Shown here piece after piece: positions 23,619 to 37,400 of a stretch of 64,000 nt of DNA (its first letter is position 1; the number at the start of each line of letters is the position of its first letter). This DNA comes from Liolophura sinensis (lineage: Eukaryota > Mollusca > Polyplacophora > Chitonida > Chitonidae), in contig NC_088302.1 in NCBI RefSeq assembly GCF_032854445.1, positions 4,893,338-4,957,337 on the forward strand, read 5' to 3'. A program made the position numbers and the translations under genes. The notes beneath the pieces are model-generated. The model had not been told where the DNA came from. It saw only the letters and a program-made list of their open reading frames with translations, and ran no database searches.

Positions 23619-24701
23619 CTGAGTGGTTTTATTGAACCTTTTCATGTTACTCAGAGCTGTTAACATTTGGTGTACATATATTTTATTAAGGTATTTCATG
23701 TACTTGTCATGAATTATGTCATGTGATTGGCGCACATGTGATAAGACGTTTATCATGTTTAATATCATACAGATGCAGATCTTGTCCTAGGTGGTCTGCT
23801 TTCTTTTAACAGTATTGCTGGGATTTTATTGTGGTTTGTAAGCTAAATTTACTTTAAAAGTAAGCTTGACTAGATAGTATTGCTGCATGTATATGGCAGT
23901 GCCTGTTTTCTAATCTCATTTAGAAGTACACAGAACTTGATAGTAGTGGACACAATTCTGTTTCAGAAACAGAATATGTTTGTTCTTGCTTCCAATAAGA
24001 GTCTGTAAATCCCAGGTGCCTGTTTGGAATTTTTTACCATACTTAATCTGTTTCTATGACTTCATTGCTCCATGTTGAACATGATTGACTATCTTGCCGG
24101 CAGGAGTTTCATTACTGTTGTGATCTTTATTAGGTGTTTCCTATATATTGAAAGAATGAACAAAATTTTATTATGGGTGACGTTCAGCAAGTTCTTACTT
24201 AAAGTAAGTCCTCTGGTTTTTGCCTCAGAAATGTGAATAAGTTTATGAAAGGACTGCAGTCATATCAATGTGTATGTTGTTGATTAATGCATACAGTTGT
24301 TGCACTCATTAGTTCCTAATCAGACATTTCATTATGAAGCCCTACTTCAACTGGACTTTATCATTTTCATATCTCATTTGTAAATAATTTCACCTCCATG
24401 AAGATTTGTCTTGACCAAACTTGTAATGTAAATATCTATTCATTATTAAGCATGTTGGAAACTTTCTGTTCACAATCAGCAGCCTCAGGAACATTTTACA
24501 ACTTCTTTCAACAAGACAAGAATCTAGAATACTTCAGGTTTTTTCTTCCTCTTGTGACAAGTGATTTTCATTGTAGAAGTTCACACTCTGATATATTCGT
24601 TTATGCTCAAAATTGACTATCTCTGATTCTTTACATCTATCTTTGACCTTTTCACTGTTGTGCTATTGGTAACTGTGCTGTTGTTAAATATGAACATTGT
24701 T

Positions 24702-24707
24702 AATAAA
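24702..24707 (+). terminator. CREB3L polyadenylation signal
   Basis: AATAAA lies 1084 bases after the CREB3L stop. The interval 23619-24701 is AT-rich, has no coding signal, and would be the 3' UTR. Confidence 0.55.
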
Positions 24708-25058
24708 ACAATTTCACGTACATAAAATTGGAGTTCGGGGACTTTTAAACTCTCTTTTTAAAGATCGTGTGTTAAAGTGGCAAATGAGCTCCGGTATCTG
24801 CCTCTTAACAAGGGCCAGGCTATGGCTGAAACACTACCAATGTCGTATTAAACACCAATCCTTCATTTAGTTTGAGACTTGGGTTCTAACCAGGTAAGCC
24901 AAGACTGGGTTTCACAAAGATGTCTCACGTGTACGATAATCGCAATAAAATAGGTCAATGGTAGTTATAGTGACGTGCAAAATATTGGATGACAATGGTG
25001 AAACTGGGCCTAGGATCTTAAACTTGGCAATCTTGTTTCGTTCTCTTTTACTGCTTAC

Positions 25059-25180
25059 TATATTTATTTATTTGATTGGTGTTTTATGCTGTACTCAAGA
25101 ATATTTCACTTAAACAACGGCGGCCAGCATTATGGTGGGAGGAAACCGGGCAGTGCCAGGGGGAAACCCACAACCACTTT
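25059..25180 (-). mobile_element. SINE family A, 3' half only
   Basis: 'atttatttatttgattggtgttttatgctgtactcaag' through 'ggcggccagcattatggtgggaggaaaccgggcagtgcc', then the homology ends. Intergenic between CREB3L and NOL6. Confidence 0.7.
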
Positions 25181-25374
25181 TACGGATTACCATAATATAG
25201 TATGATGTAAGTGCTGGTTGAATGCAGGTCTGTATATTGTCACTGTTGGGGGGGACATCACATCTGCAGCATGAGCTTTTCAGGTCTCCACATTTCACAT
25301 CACTGGCCATGAGATCGCCAGTATTATAGCTGAAATAACATTAAATAGAAAGTTTAACGGTTGACAAAAGAGAA

Positions 25375-25830
25375 GTCTACTTTCTGCCGATATGCAAAAG
25401 TGAACGGCTAATATGCTGCTATCTGCCGAAATACAAAAGTTAACAGCTAATGTGCTGCTATCTGCTGAAATGCAAAAGTGAACGGCTAATATGCTGCTAT
25501 CTGCCGAAATGCAAAAGTGAAGGCTAATATGCTGCTATCTGCTGAAATGCAAAAGTTAACAGCTAATGTGCTGCTATCTGCTGAAATACAAAAGTGAATG
25601 GCTAATATGCTGCTATCTGCTGAAATGCAAAAGTTAACAGCTAATGTGCTGCTATCTGCCGAAATGCAAAAGTGAATGGCTAATATGCTGCTATCTGCCT
25701 AAAGGCAAAAGTGAACGGCTAATGTGCTGCTATATGCCGAAATGCAAAAGTGAACGGCCAATATGCTGCTATCTGCCTAAAGGCAAAAGTGAATGGCTAA
25801 TATGCTGCTATCTGCCGATATGCAAATGTA
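25375..25830. repeat. 39-bp minisatellite (about 11-12 copies)
   Basis: Unit close to gctaatatgctgctatctgc followed by cgaaatgcaaaagtgaacg. Copies differ mainly at tgaacg/ttaaca and cgaaa/ctaaa. The unit length, 39, keeps a short open frame (25644-25835) that I do not regard as a gene. Confidence 0.9.
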
Positions 25831-26610
25831 TTTGAGAGCAATAGCACTGGTTTTCTATTTCTGCATGTGTGTAAGCCAGACCAGGATCAAATCTATAATG
25901 GCACTTTACATGGAGACTCAAGGAGCAGCATGGAAATTAAAATCTACTTCAAACCATCTACGTCTTTTTCCATTACAGTTTTTAAACATCAGCCCATAAC
26001 GAACCATACCCTTGAAACTTGCAGGCCATAGAAAGAATTATAAACTGCTCTGGCAATCCCCCATGGTGTATTCCAATACCAAATGGAATCCGAAATGTCA
26101 CTGACTGGCAGTCTGTTTGTGTCAGACACGTGCAGAGTAAAGCTCAACTGTAATCATGTAATTGGTTAGGGGCTTGAGGCAATATTGAAGAATATTTAGC
26201 TTTATCGTGTGGATACAAAGCACAGTGCAGGGGAAACCACTGCATCTCTCCAGGTATAGTATACTTGAGCAACCTCCTGACTTACAACCGCAACAGCAGC
26301 TGGCTTTGAACATTCACGTACAACCTCACTGGCCAATACCTAGTCAACGGCAGAGCAAGTCACTGCTATTAAAACCACCAGCTCCTTTAGGTAACAATGA
26401 ACACAATTCATAACATGAAGCTGCACATAGCGCAAGATCTCCTGACTTGCCATCTACCAATCAGCACTGATTCTGTTTCCCTGAAGGATGATGGTGTTCA
26501 TCTGTAACCAACTGATAACCAGCATCGGTATAGCTCATATGTGAGTATGCCTGTCAGAAAAAAGAGAACTACTGAATTAACTCTCTTGCAAAGATAATTT
26601 TGCAGCATGT

Positions 26611-26616
26611 TTTATT
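26611..26616 (-). terminator. Probable NOL6 polyadenylation signal
   Basis: tttatt on the plus strand reads AATAAA on the minus strand, ~750 bases after the NOL6 stop codon. The interval 26617-27368 would be the 3' UTR. Confidence 0.45.
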
Positions 26617-26924
26617 TTCTCTCTTTATAATACAACTATGTTCAGAACTAATTTTTGCACAACTGTCATAATCCATGAGCAGGGTTTGTTGAACCTAAGA
26701 TTTACAGAATCCAGGGTATGGTGGTTGGGGGGGGGATATTTGAAGAGTTTCTGGGTCAGGCTGAGTCTCAACATCACCCATCCCTTATTTTCTTTTTTTT
26801 TCAGAGCAGCTATTTTTTTAGGTGAACCCTGGACCCTTGCCTCATTTGACACTTTGATAATTACATCCCCCCACCATGGGATTGCTTTCTTGACAGCTAT
26901 ATATATATGTACATTCTATGTACA

Positions 26925-27175
26925 ACCAAGGGAATTTCTGTCCACAGTTAATACATCAACCATTAAACACTGATTCATGTACATGTACATTCACATGTAT
27001 AGCATAACCATAAAGATATACACATAACACTTTCTGTCCACAGTTAATATATCAACCATTAAACAGTGATTCATGTACATGTACATTCACATGTATAGCA
27101 TAACCATAAAGATATACACATAACACTTTCTATCCACAGTTAATATATCAACCATTAAACAATGATTCAATTGGA
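26925..27175. repeat. Tandem ~100-bp duplication in the presumed NOL6 3' UTR
   Basis: The block 'tccacagttaata(c/t)atcaaccattaaac' through 'tagcataaccataaagatatacacataacacttt' occurs twice almost identically (from ~26940 and ~27040), with a partial third copy from ~27131. Confidence 0.7.
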
Positions 27176-27368
27176 TTCATAATTACAAGGCAAACATAAT
27201 TAATATATCCACCATTAAACAGCCAATCAAATATGTTCCCACATATAACATACTCCTATATAACTACAATGTATGTATTAAACTCTAACACATGAGGCAC
27301 AAGACACCATTCTGTGAAATTCACACATATCCACAGTGATTCAACATTCTTTTTCCTGAAATTTGACA

Positions 27369-30300
27369 TTAATCTTTCCATTTCTCAGTTCGTATGTCGA
27401 GTTGCTCCACAAGGCCGCCTCCGAGCACACGGAAATCCTCTAACACAGCCTCCATGTTGGGTAAAGTCTTCACCTCCTTGTGTGAAGCGGAGTTCATGTC
27501 AACCATCCGAGCATTCAACTGGGTCACCTGGCAACAAAAGGTCAAACGGAGGTCAGCATCAAGGACGTCACTTATACATGTGATCTTTTATGTGATCGGG
27601 TAATTATCTATACCTTGTAATTAGCAACAGTGAAAAGAGCTACCATAATGAATTCTGTGACAAGTTAAACTTGTGTATTGCTTTTCAAAAAACCGAACAT
27701 GAAAATCCATCTCAAGTTACTAGGCTGGAGGAATTATACCTTATAATATCCCTAGTAGAAATTGAATTTTGACACCAGTGACCAGGCATATGAAGGCTCA
27801 GTTTGGAAGTGAGTGAGTGCTTGGGCAGTTTGGAAGTAAAATTTACCTTAAATGGTTGAGGCTGAAAGGTTTGGGGTTTCCACAGCACAGCCACAAGGTT
27901 GCCACCATATGTGTCATGGAAAAACAAAGCCAGATCGCCATAAGTGTCCTGAAACACAGGAAAAACAATATAAACACACAAAACCTATAAAGAAGAAGAT
28001 GTATGTCTAAGTTTGATTGGTACATATATCTTACCGGACAAAGTCATTTCCCACTGAGACATCTGCTTAGACGACCAAAGGCCTGAGAGATGAATCTGAC
28101 AGGAATGATGTAAATCATGATATAAAGATAATTGGGTTAGTTTCTATAAACACGTGCCTCAACTTGAAACAGGTCACACTTAATATTATCGTAATTCTTC
28201 TAATTGTTCAGACAGCCTTTAAGGCTTTTCCCTAGGGGGCTGTTCATATGATGCAATCATTTTCAGCGCTTAACTGAAGATCAAAGCCTCACCTACAAAA
28301 CTTCAGACAAATGCACACATCAAAATAATATTATTAAAGATGCAAGAGAACGTGGATTGATTTCATTGTTTTGCAGGGAAAACCGGTTGAATCTGCTAAG
28401 TTTGCAGTCACATGTTTTATTACCTTTTACGTTTAGAGGACGGTCTGGCGGCAAACTGCGGATGGTCGTGGGTCCCCCCAGGGCTCTGCCCGGTTTCTTC
28501 CCACCATAATGATGGCTGCCGTCGTATGAGTGAAATATTCTTGAGTATGGCGTAAAACACCAATGAAATAAATAAATTTTACATTTAGAAATAAGAAAGA
28601 TTTTCTCATTTGCAGAGAATATATCTGGATATTATGTTATCTTTCTCATTTTAAGACAATGTTTTAGTATGCCTGTATACTTGTACTTGATTCACTACAT
28701 ACCCTTAACTCCTGAACATAACATCTCAAAGGATCAAATTCCGTCACTGGAAATCCTTCTTGGGAATTTGTGTTACTATGGCAACCATGGATGATATTAG
28801 GGGTCTGGTCAACTGCCTGATGAATTCTGGGAAGATGTTTGGGTCTCAGATGTATCACAACATCATACATGTCCAGAGGCGGACGGAACACTTGCTGCAA
28901 CATTTCAAAATACAAAGGATACTTAAAATCTTACCATATACAAATTCATCTGTCAAAGAACATTGCATTTCACAAACAAAATGTTGTACCAGAACTCTTC
29001 CTTTAAGCCATAATGATGTGGCAGGGACAGATAAATTCTTAGTCTCACCTTATAATCCATCTGTGACCCCTGAGTCAGGTGCGACTCCAGTAAGGTCAGG
29101 GACTCTCGAGCCAATACAGTGACACGGTGAACTATTTGGGCTGGCGGATTCTCTCGTGTCCAGGGTGATGTGGTCTTGTCCAATGGCGTCATGATACACA
29201 TGGCTGGGAAAATGGCACGCTCTTTAGTGAAGTGTGACGGGATATCTGCATAATCCTTTTCTGAGGAAGGAGAAAGCCATAGTAAAATGAAAATCAAGAG
29301 AAATCTGCTAAGGTGTGATTTGAAATCACAAGAGAAAAATTCACCTTAAGATGTCTTGGAAGGACAAAACTCTAAATAATGGATTCCTTAGATATATTTA
29401 TTTGAATGGCGCTTAACACAATATAGTACTACAGGAAGGTTAATCAGTGCAATGGGTGCAGGAAACCAGAGTGCCCAGAGTAACACAAAGCTTTTCACCA
29501 GCTAAGCATCATATGAGACCACCTTTTAATAAGGGCATACAAGCACTGTCAACCACTCATTGCCACCACAGCTTTGGGAACAGTGGAATTGGTGGAATTT
29601 CACAGATTCCCCTTCACGTGCTAGGATTACACCAACACTCTCCATGATAACCTCATTCAGTGCTTGGTTATGCATTGAAAGCTGGAATGTTATATACTGA
29701 CAATGTTATCTCACAAAGGGACAGCACTCTGCTGTCATAATGTTCTAACTGGAAAACTGGCACAAAGAGAGACATGTGAAGTTGGAAGTATGAACTCTTA
29801 CTGGTGAACGCCTGGTTCAGATTGACCATGAGTGGATTAGTTCTCCAATCAAACTGTGACATAAGGCTCAAAAACCTCAACAACCCGCACACAGGAGAAC
29901 TGCAGAAAAAATACAAATGGGGGATTAAGAGAAATCAGAAGATACCTAAGTTGTACTCTACCATCACTCAAGGATAACAAACGGGGAGTTTTGAGTTTGA
30001 ACTACTTCCTCAACAAAGGTAAAAATAGTCCTACTGTATCATGTGATTTGTGAAAAATGTTAGGCAACCTTTACTGATGCCAATTTTTTTTTTTTTTCTC
30101 TCTCACCAATCAGATTCTATTTTCCATTCATGCTGTAATCAGTCAATCTCATGCATCTCTAAGTACTATACATTCATAATTTTGTTTTAACTATTTTCGA
30201 CTATTAAAATTTTCCTACCGCTTTAGAAAATCGTCGCCTTTCCCGGATATATCAGCTATATATTTTTCGATTTTATAACTATTTTTGACTATTAAACTTT

Positions 30301-31442
30301 CCCCAACGCTTTAGAAAATCGTCGCCTTTCCCGGATATATCAGCTATATATTTTTCGATTTTATAACTATTTTTAACTATTAAACTTTTCCCACCACTTT
30401 AGAAAATCGTCGCCTTTCCCGGATATATCAGCTATATATTTTTCGATTTTATAATTCCATGGTCAGTTACCGTATTCTGCAGGTTAATTATGTTTAAAAG
30501 GCGTCAATTCGTCTCATGTCCAAGATGTACTTTTTTGCTAAAATTGTCAGTAAATTTAAAGGTGAAGAACTGTGTTTCTCGCTCCATCCCATAATAATGA
30601 CTTGGGGAGTTATTTTAATATCAGTTTTCCACTTTTGTGATAGCCACTTTTCGTATTCTGTCCACAATTTACGTGTTTCCGGACATTCAATGAAAGAGTG
30701 TTCTATAGTGTCCTTACCGAGTCCGCAGTAATTACAAATATCGTCGTGTCTCTGTCCTATTTAAAACAGATAAGATTTTGTTGGCGTTATCCTGTGTAAG
30801 ATTTTGTATTGAAAATCTCGTAGCTTGGTGTATTGAGTGCATTGATAAATAGATTCCAATACCTTTTCCCACTCAGTTTCTTTCTAACCTTACAATATCC
30901 TTCCATTTTTCGTGGATTTTGATATTTACTGATGCCAATTTACCGATCACCTGTCATCCTGTGTTCTAGAGTTGTAAATGACATCTGTTCCCTCCAGGAA
31001 CTTATCAGGTTCACAATCAATCAGTTCCTCAGTTTTCTTCATCGTTCGTCTACTCTACATTACGTGTTGTTCTTTTCAAACTTTTCTGAGATGCCCATGT
31101 CACAGTAAATGTGATCAAAAAAATAGTTGTGCAACATTTTCTGACAAGTCATATGATACAGTATGACTTATTTTTTAACTTTTTAATAGCGATAAAACAG
31201 TTCAAACTCGAAACCTCCCGATTGTTTGGTATTAATATAATGATGAAATATCAGGTTTTAAAAGTCATCTATGTGTGTATCCAGACATCAGCACTTTGTA
31301 TATGAGAATGGTTAAAAGAATTTTATTAGAAAACTCTAATGCTTCACCAAGTTGAATTATCTGTGGTAAAGGATATTTAGACAACTAAATTCATATGTTG
31401 TTAAGATTTATCAAGTTTCTCATCAGTAAAACGTCAGCTGAC

Positions 31443-31476
<34 letters not shown>

Positions 31477-34400
31477 CTCGTCATGGACAAAGTCTGCGGT
31501 TGGTTACCTGGGAGCTGAGAATGGGGCAGGTGTGATGTACAGGTGAGCCACTATCAGCTCCAAAGCCTCCTCACTCAGGTAATCTGACATCAGGTGAGCT
31601 GACAACCAGCGCTTAGCCAGGCGGACCACCACACTGAAAGTGTTGTATCTCTGCTGAATGCTATATGCAAATCAAAGAGAATTTGGTATTACAATACTGA
31701 AGCCACAAGTAAATCATTCAGACTTTGGTACTACAATACTGATGCCAAAACTAAATCATTTAGATTTTGGTACTACAATACTGAAGCCACAAGTAAATCA
31801 TTTAGACTTTGGTACTACAATACTGATGCCAAAACTGAATCATTTAGATTTTGGTACTACAATACTGAAGCCACAAATAAATCATTCAGACTTTGGTACT
31901 ACAATACTGATGCCAAAACTAAATCATTTAGACTTTGGTACTACAATACTGATGCCACAAGTAAATCATTTAGACTTTGGTACTACAATACTGAAGCCAC
32001 AAGTAAATCATTTAGACTTTGGTACTACAATACTGATGCCAAAACTAAATCATTTAGACTTTGGTATTACAATACTGATGCCAAAACTAAAACATTTAGA
32101 CTTTGGTACAACAATACTGTAGCCACAAGTAAATCATTTAGACTTTGGTACTACAATACTGAAGCCACAAGTAAATCATTTAGACTTTGGTATTACAATA
32201 CTGATGCCAAAACTAAAACATTTAGATTTTGGTACTACAATACTGATGCCACAAGTAAATCATTTAGACTTTGGTACTACAATACTGAAGCCACAAGTAA
32301 ATCATTTAGACTTTGGTACTACAATACTGATGCCAAAACTAAATCATTTAGACTTTGGTATTACAATACCGATGCCAAAACTAAATCATTTAGAATTTGG
32401 TACTACAATACTGAAGCCACAAGTAAATCATTTAGACTTTGGTACTACAATACTGATGCCAAAACTAAATCATTTAGACTTTGGTACTACAATACTGATG
32501 CCAAAACTAAATCATTTAGACTTTGGTACTACAATACTGATGCCAAAACTGAATCATTTAGACATTGGTACTACAATACTGATGCCAAAACTAAATCATT
32601 TAGATTTTGGTACTACAATACTGATGCCAAAACTAAATCATTTAGACTTTGGTACAACAATACTGAAGCCACAACTAAATCATCTAGACTTTGGTATTAC
32701 AATACTGATGCCAAAACTAAATCATTTAGACTTTGGTACTACAATACTGAAGCCACAAGTAAATCATTCAGACTTTGGTACTGCAATACTGATGCCACAA
32801 GTAAATCATTTAGACTTTGGTACTACAATACTGATGCCAAAACTAAATCATTTAGATTTTGGTACTACAATACTGAAGCCACAAGTAAATCATTTAGACT
32901 TTGGTATTACAATACTGATGCCAAAACTAAAACATTTAGACTTTGGTACAACAATACTGTAGCCACAAGTAAATCATTCAGACTTTGGTACTACAATACT
33001 GATGCCAAAAGTAAATCACTTAGACTTTGGTATTACAATACTGCTGCCAAAAGTAAATCATTTAGAAATTGGTATTACAATATTAACACTGCTTCCATAA
33101 ATACTATACTAGATCTACCGTATGTTACAATTGTTTACATCAAGCAATTTCTCAAGGTACCCACATTTATGCATTAAAATGGTAGAAACACAGGCCCTAC
33201 ACTGATCAAAATATACTGACTTTATGTTCTTCAGTAAAAGTGTCAATAAACAGAAACTGCATAAATAAAATCTAAAGGAGAGGAGAAAGTCGAGTGATTT
33301 CCTCATCAGAAGAATGCACAAGTGTGGCCATCCTTATTAATACACATTCCACCCATGGGCAGAGTGACCTTTCTGTAGCCCCACTGATGCCTTACCTATG
33401 TAGTGTAATGGTCAGTTTGGGCAGAGTGACCTTTCTGTAGCCCCACTGATGCCTTACCTATGTAGTGTAATGGTCAGTTTGGGCAGAGTGACCTTTCTGT
33501 AGCCCCACTGATGACTTACCCATGTAAGTGTACTGGTCAGTTTGGTCAGAGTGACCTTTCTGTAGCCCCACTGATGACTTACCCATGTAAGTGTACTGGT
33601 CAGTTTGGGCAGAGTGACCTTTCTGTAGCCTCACTGATGACTTACCCATGTAAGTGTACTGGTCAGTTTGGGCAGAGTGATCACTTCTCTCTCTAACCCC
33701 ACTGATGCCTTACCCATGTAGTGTAATGATCAGTCTGGTCAGAGTGATCACTTCTCTCTCTAACCCCACTGATGCCTTACCCATGTATTGTAATGGTCAG
33801 TTTGGGCAGAGTGATCATCTCTCTCTCTAACCCTACTGATGCCTTACCCATGTAGTGTACTGGTCAGTTTGGGCAGATTGATCACTTCTCTCTCTAACCC
33901 CAATGATGCCTTACCCATGTAGTGTAATGGTCAGTTTGGGCAAAGTGATCACTTCTCTCTCTAACCCTACTGATGCCTTACCCATGTTGTGTACTGGTCA
34001 GTTTGGTCAGAGTGATCACTTCTCTCTCTAACCCCACTGATGCCTTACCCATGTAGTGTACTGGTCAGTTTGGGCAAAGTGATCACTTCTCTCTCTAACC
34101 CCACTGATGCCTTACCCATGTATTGTACTGGTCAGTTTGGGCAGAGTGATAACTTCTCTCTCTAACCCCACTGATGCCTTACCCATGTAGTGTACTGGTC
34201 AGTCTGGTCAGAGTGATCACTTCTCTCTCTAACCCCACTGATGCCTTACCAATGTAGTGTAATGGTCAGTCTGGTCAGAGTGATCACTTCTCTCTCTAAC
34301 CCCACTGATACCTTACCCATGTAGTGTAATGGTCAGTCTGGTCAGAGTGATCACTTCTCTCTCTAACCCCACTGATGCCTTACCCATGTATTGTACTGGT

Positions 34401-37400
34401 CAGTTTGGGCAGAGTGATCACTTCTCTCTCTAACCCCACTGATGCCTTACCCATGTAGTGTAATGATCAGTCTGGTCAGAGTGATGGCTTCTCTCTCTAA
34501 CCCCACTGATGCCTTACCCATGTAGTGTAATGATCAGTCTGGTCAGAGTGATCACTTCTCTCTCTAACCCCACTGATGCCTTACCCATGTATTGTAATGG
34601 TCAGTTTGGGCAGAGTGATCATCTCTCTCTCTCTAACCCTACTGATGCCTTACCCATGTAGTGTACTGGTCAGTTTGGGCAGATTGATCACTTCTCTCTC
34701 TAACCCCACTGATGCCTTACCCATGTAGTGTAATGGTCAGTTTGGGCAAAGTGATCACTTCTCTCTCTAACCCTACTGATGCCTTACCCATGTTGTGTAC
34801 TGGTCAGTCTGGTCAGAGTGATCACTTCTCTCTCTAACCCCACTGATGCCTTACCCATGTAGTGTACTGGTCAGTTTGGGCAAAGTGATCACTTCTCTCT
34901 CTAACCCCACTGATGCCTTACCCATGTATTGTACTGGTCAGTTTGGGCAGAGTGATCACTTCTCTCTCTAACCCCACTGATGCCTTACCCATGTAGTGTA
35001 ATGATCAGTCTGGTCAGAGTGATGGCTTCTCTCTCTAACCCCACTGATGCCTTACCCATGTAGTGTACTGGTCAGTTTGGTCAGAGTGATCACTTCTCTC
35101 TCTAACCCCACTGATGCCTTAGCCATGTAAGTGTACTGGTCAGTTTGGGCAGAGTGACCTTTCTGTAGCACCACTGATGACTTAGCCATGTAAGTGTACT
35201 GGTCAGTTTGGGCAAAGTGATCACTTCCCTCTCTAACCCCACTGATGCCTTACCCATGTAGTGTACTGGTCAGTCTGGTCAGAGTGATCACTTCTCTCTC
35301 TAACCCCACTGATGCCTTACCCATGTAGTGTACTGGTCAGTCTGGTCAGAGTGATCACTTCTCTCTCTAACCCCACTGATACCTTACCCATGTAGTGTAA
35401 TGGTCAGTCTGGTCAGAGTGATCACTTCTCTCTCTAACCCCACTGATGCCTTACCCATGTATTGTACTGGTCAGTTTGGGCAGATTGATCACTTCTCTCT
35501 CTAACCCCACTGATGCCTTACCCATGTAGTGTACTGGTCAGTTTGGGCAAAGTGATCACTTCTCTCTCTAACCCCACTGATGCCTTACCCATGTAGTGTA
35601 ATGGTCAGTTTGGGCAGATTGATCACTTCTCTCTCTAGCCCCACTGATGCCTTGCCCATGTTGTGTACTGGTCAGTTTGGGCAGAGTGATCACTTCTCTC
35701 TCTAACCCTACTGATGCCTTACCCATGTATTGTACTGGTCAGTCTGGTCAGAGTGATCACTTCTCTTTCTAACCCCACTGATGCCTTACCCATGTAGTGT
35801 AATGGTCAGTCTGGTCAGAGTGATCACTTCTCTCTCTAACCCCACTGATGCCTTACCCATGTAGTGTAATGGTCAGTCTGGTCAGAGTGATCACTTCTCT
35901 CTCTAACCCCACTGATGCCTTACCCATGTAGTGTACTGGTCAGTCTGGTCAGAGTGATCACTTCTCTCTCTAACCCCACTGATACCTTACCCATGTAGTG
36001 TAATGGTCAGTCTGGTCAGAGTGATCACTTCTTTCTCTAACCCCACTGATGCCTTACCCATGTATTGTACTGGTCAGTTTGGGCAGAGTGATCACTTCTC
36101 TCTCTAACCCCACTGATGCCTTACCCATGTAGTGTACTGGTCAGTTTGGGCAGATTGATCACTTCTCTCTCTAACCCCACTGATGCCTTACCCATGTAGT
36201 GTACTGGTCAGTTTGGGCAAAGTGATCACTTCTCTCTCTAACCCCACTGATGCCTTACCCATGTAGTGTACTGGTCAGTTTGGGCAGATTGATCACTTCT
36301 CTCTCTAGCCCCACTGATGCCATGCCCATGTTGTGTACTGGTCAGTTTGGGCAGAGTGATCACTTCTCTCTCTAACCCCACTGATGCCATACCCATGTAT
36401 TGTACTGGTCAGTCTGGTCAGAGTGATCACTTCTCTCTCTCTAACCCCACTGATGCCTTACCCATGTAGTGTAATGGTCAGTCTGGTCAGAGTGACCACT
36501 TCTCTCTCTAACCCCACTGATGCCTTACCCATGTAGTGTAATGGTCGGTCTGGTCAGAGTGATCACTTCTCTCTCTAACCCCACTGATGCCTTACCCATG
36601 TAGTGTAATGGTCAGTTTGGGCAGAGTGATCACTTCTCTCTCTAACCCTACTGATGCCTTACCCATGCAGTGTAATGGTCAGTCTGGTCAGAGTGATCAC
36701 TTCTCTCTCTAACCGCACTGATGCCTTACCCATGTAGTGTACTGGTCAGTCTGGTCAGAGTGATCAGTTCTCTCTCTAACCCCACTGATGCCTTACCCAT
36801 GTAATGTACTGGTCAGTCTGGTCAGAGTGATCACTTCTCTCTCTAACCCTACTGATGCCTTACCCATGTAGTGTACTGGTCAGTTTGGGCAGAGTGATCA
36901 CTTCTCTCTCTAACCCTACTGATGCCTTACCCATGCAGTGTACTGGTCAGTTTGGGCAGACTGACCACTTCCCTCTCAAGCTCCACTGACTCGGCGGTGT
37001 CCCTCATCTGCACCATCCCATCTGGGGTCTTGACTGTCTTCAGCACAGTGATTTCATGGAGATAAGCAATCTTCAGGCGGAAAACAAAGCCATCCTGTGA
37101 ACGGAGAAAGGTCACAAGTGAAAAACAAAGGTATAAACAGGTACCAAACTGGGAGGTTTATCAAGCATGAATGACAGAGACCACTACAATGCCATGACTC
37201 TCTGAAAACAGAGAGAAATAAGCAATGTACTTTTCACATACCATTCCACATTATACTGTACAGAACCAAAGATATATGTTATATATAAGAAAAGTGAATG
37301 AATTACATTAACTATAATAATTACCCTAATCTTATGCCAGAGCAAGCGATGTCAGCAGACATGTTCGCGGCTTTATAAAAGAACAGACAACACTAGAGCA

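Noticed and set aside
31658-32962. Two long open frames of NHLDFGTTILMPKL repeats as a repetitive protein gene
   Set aside because: The 42-bp unit is a multiple of three and lacks stops in this frame. There is no start context, splice site or unique sequence, and the stretch lies antisense within a NOL6 intron.
33345-36930. CRISPR-like array because of regular ~67-bp spacing
   Set aside because: The whole unit is repeated with no unique spacers, in an animal gene intron; it derives from exon 16.
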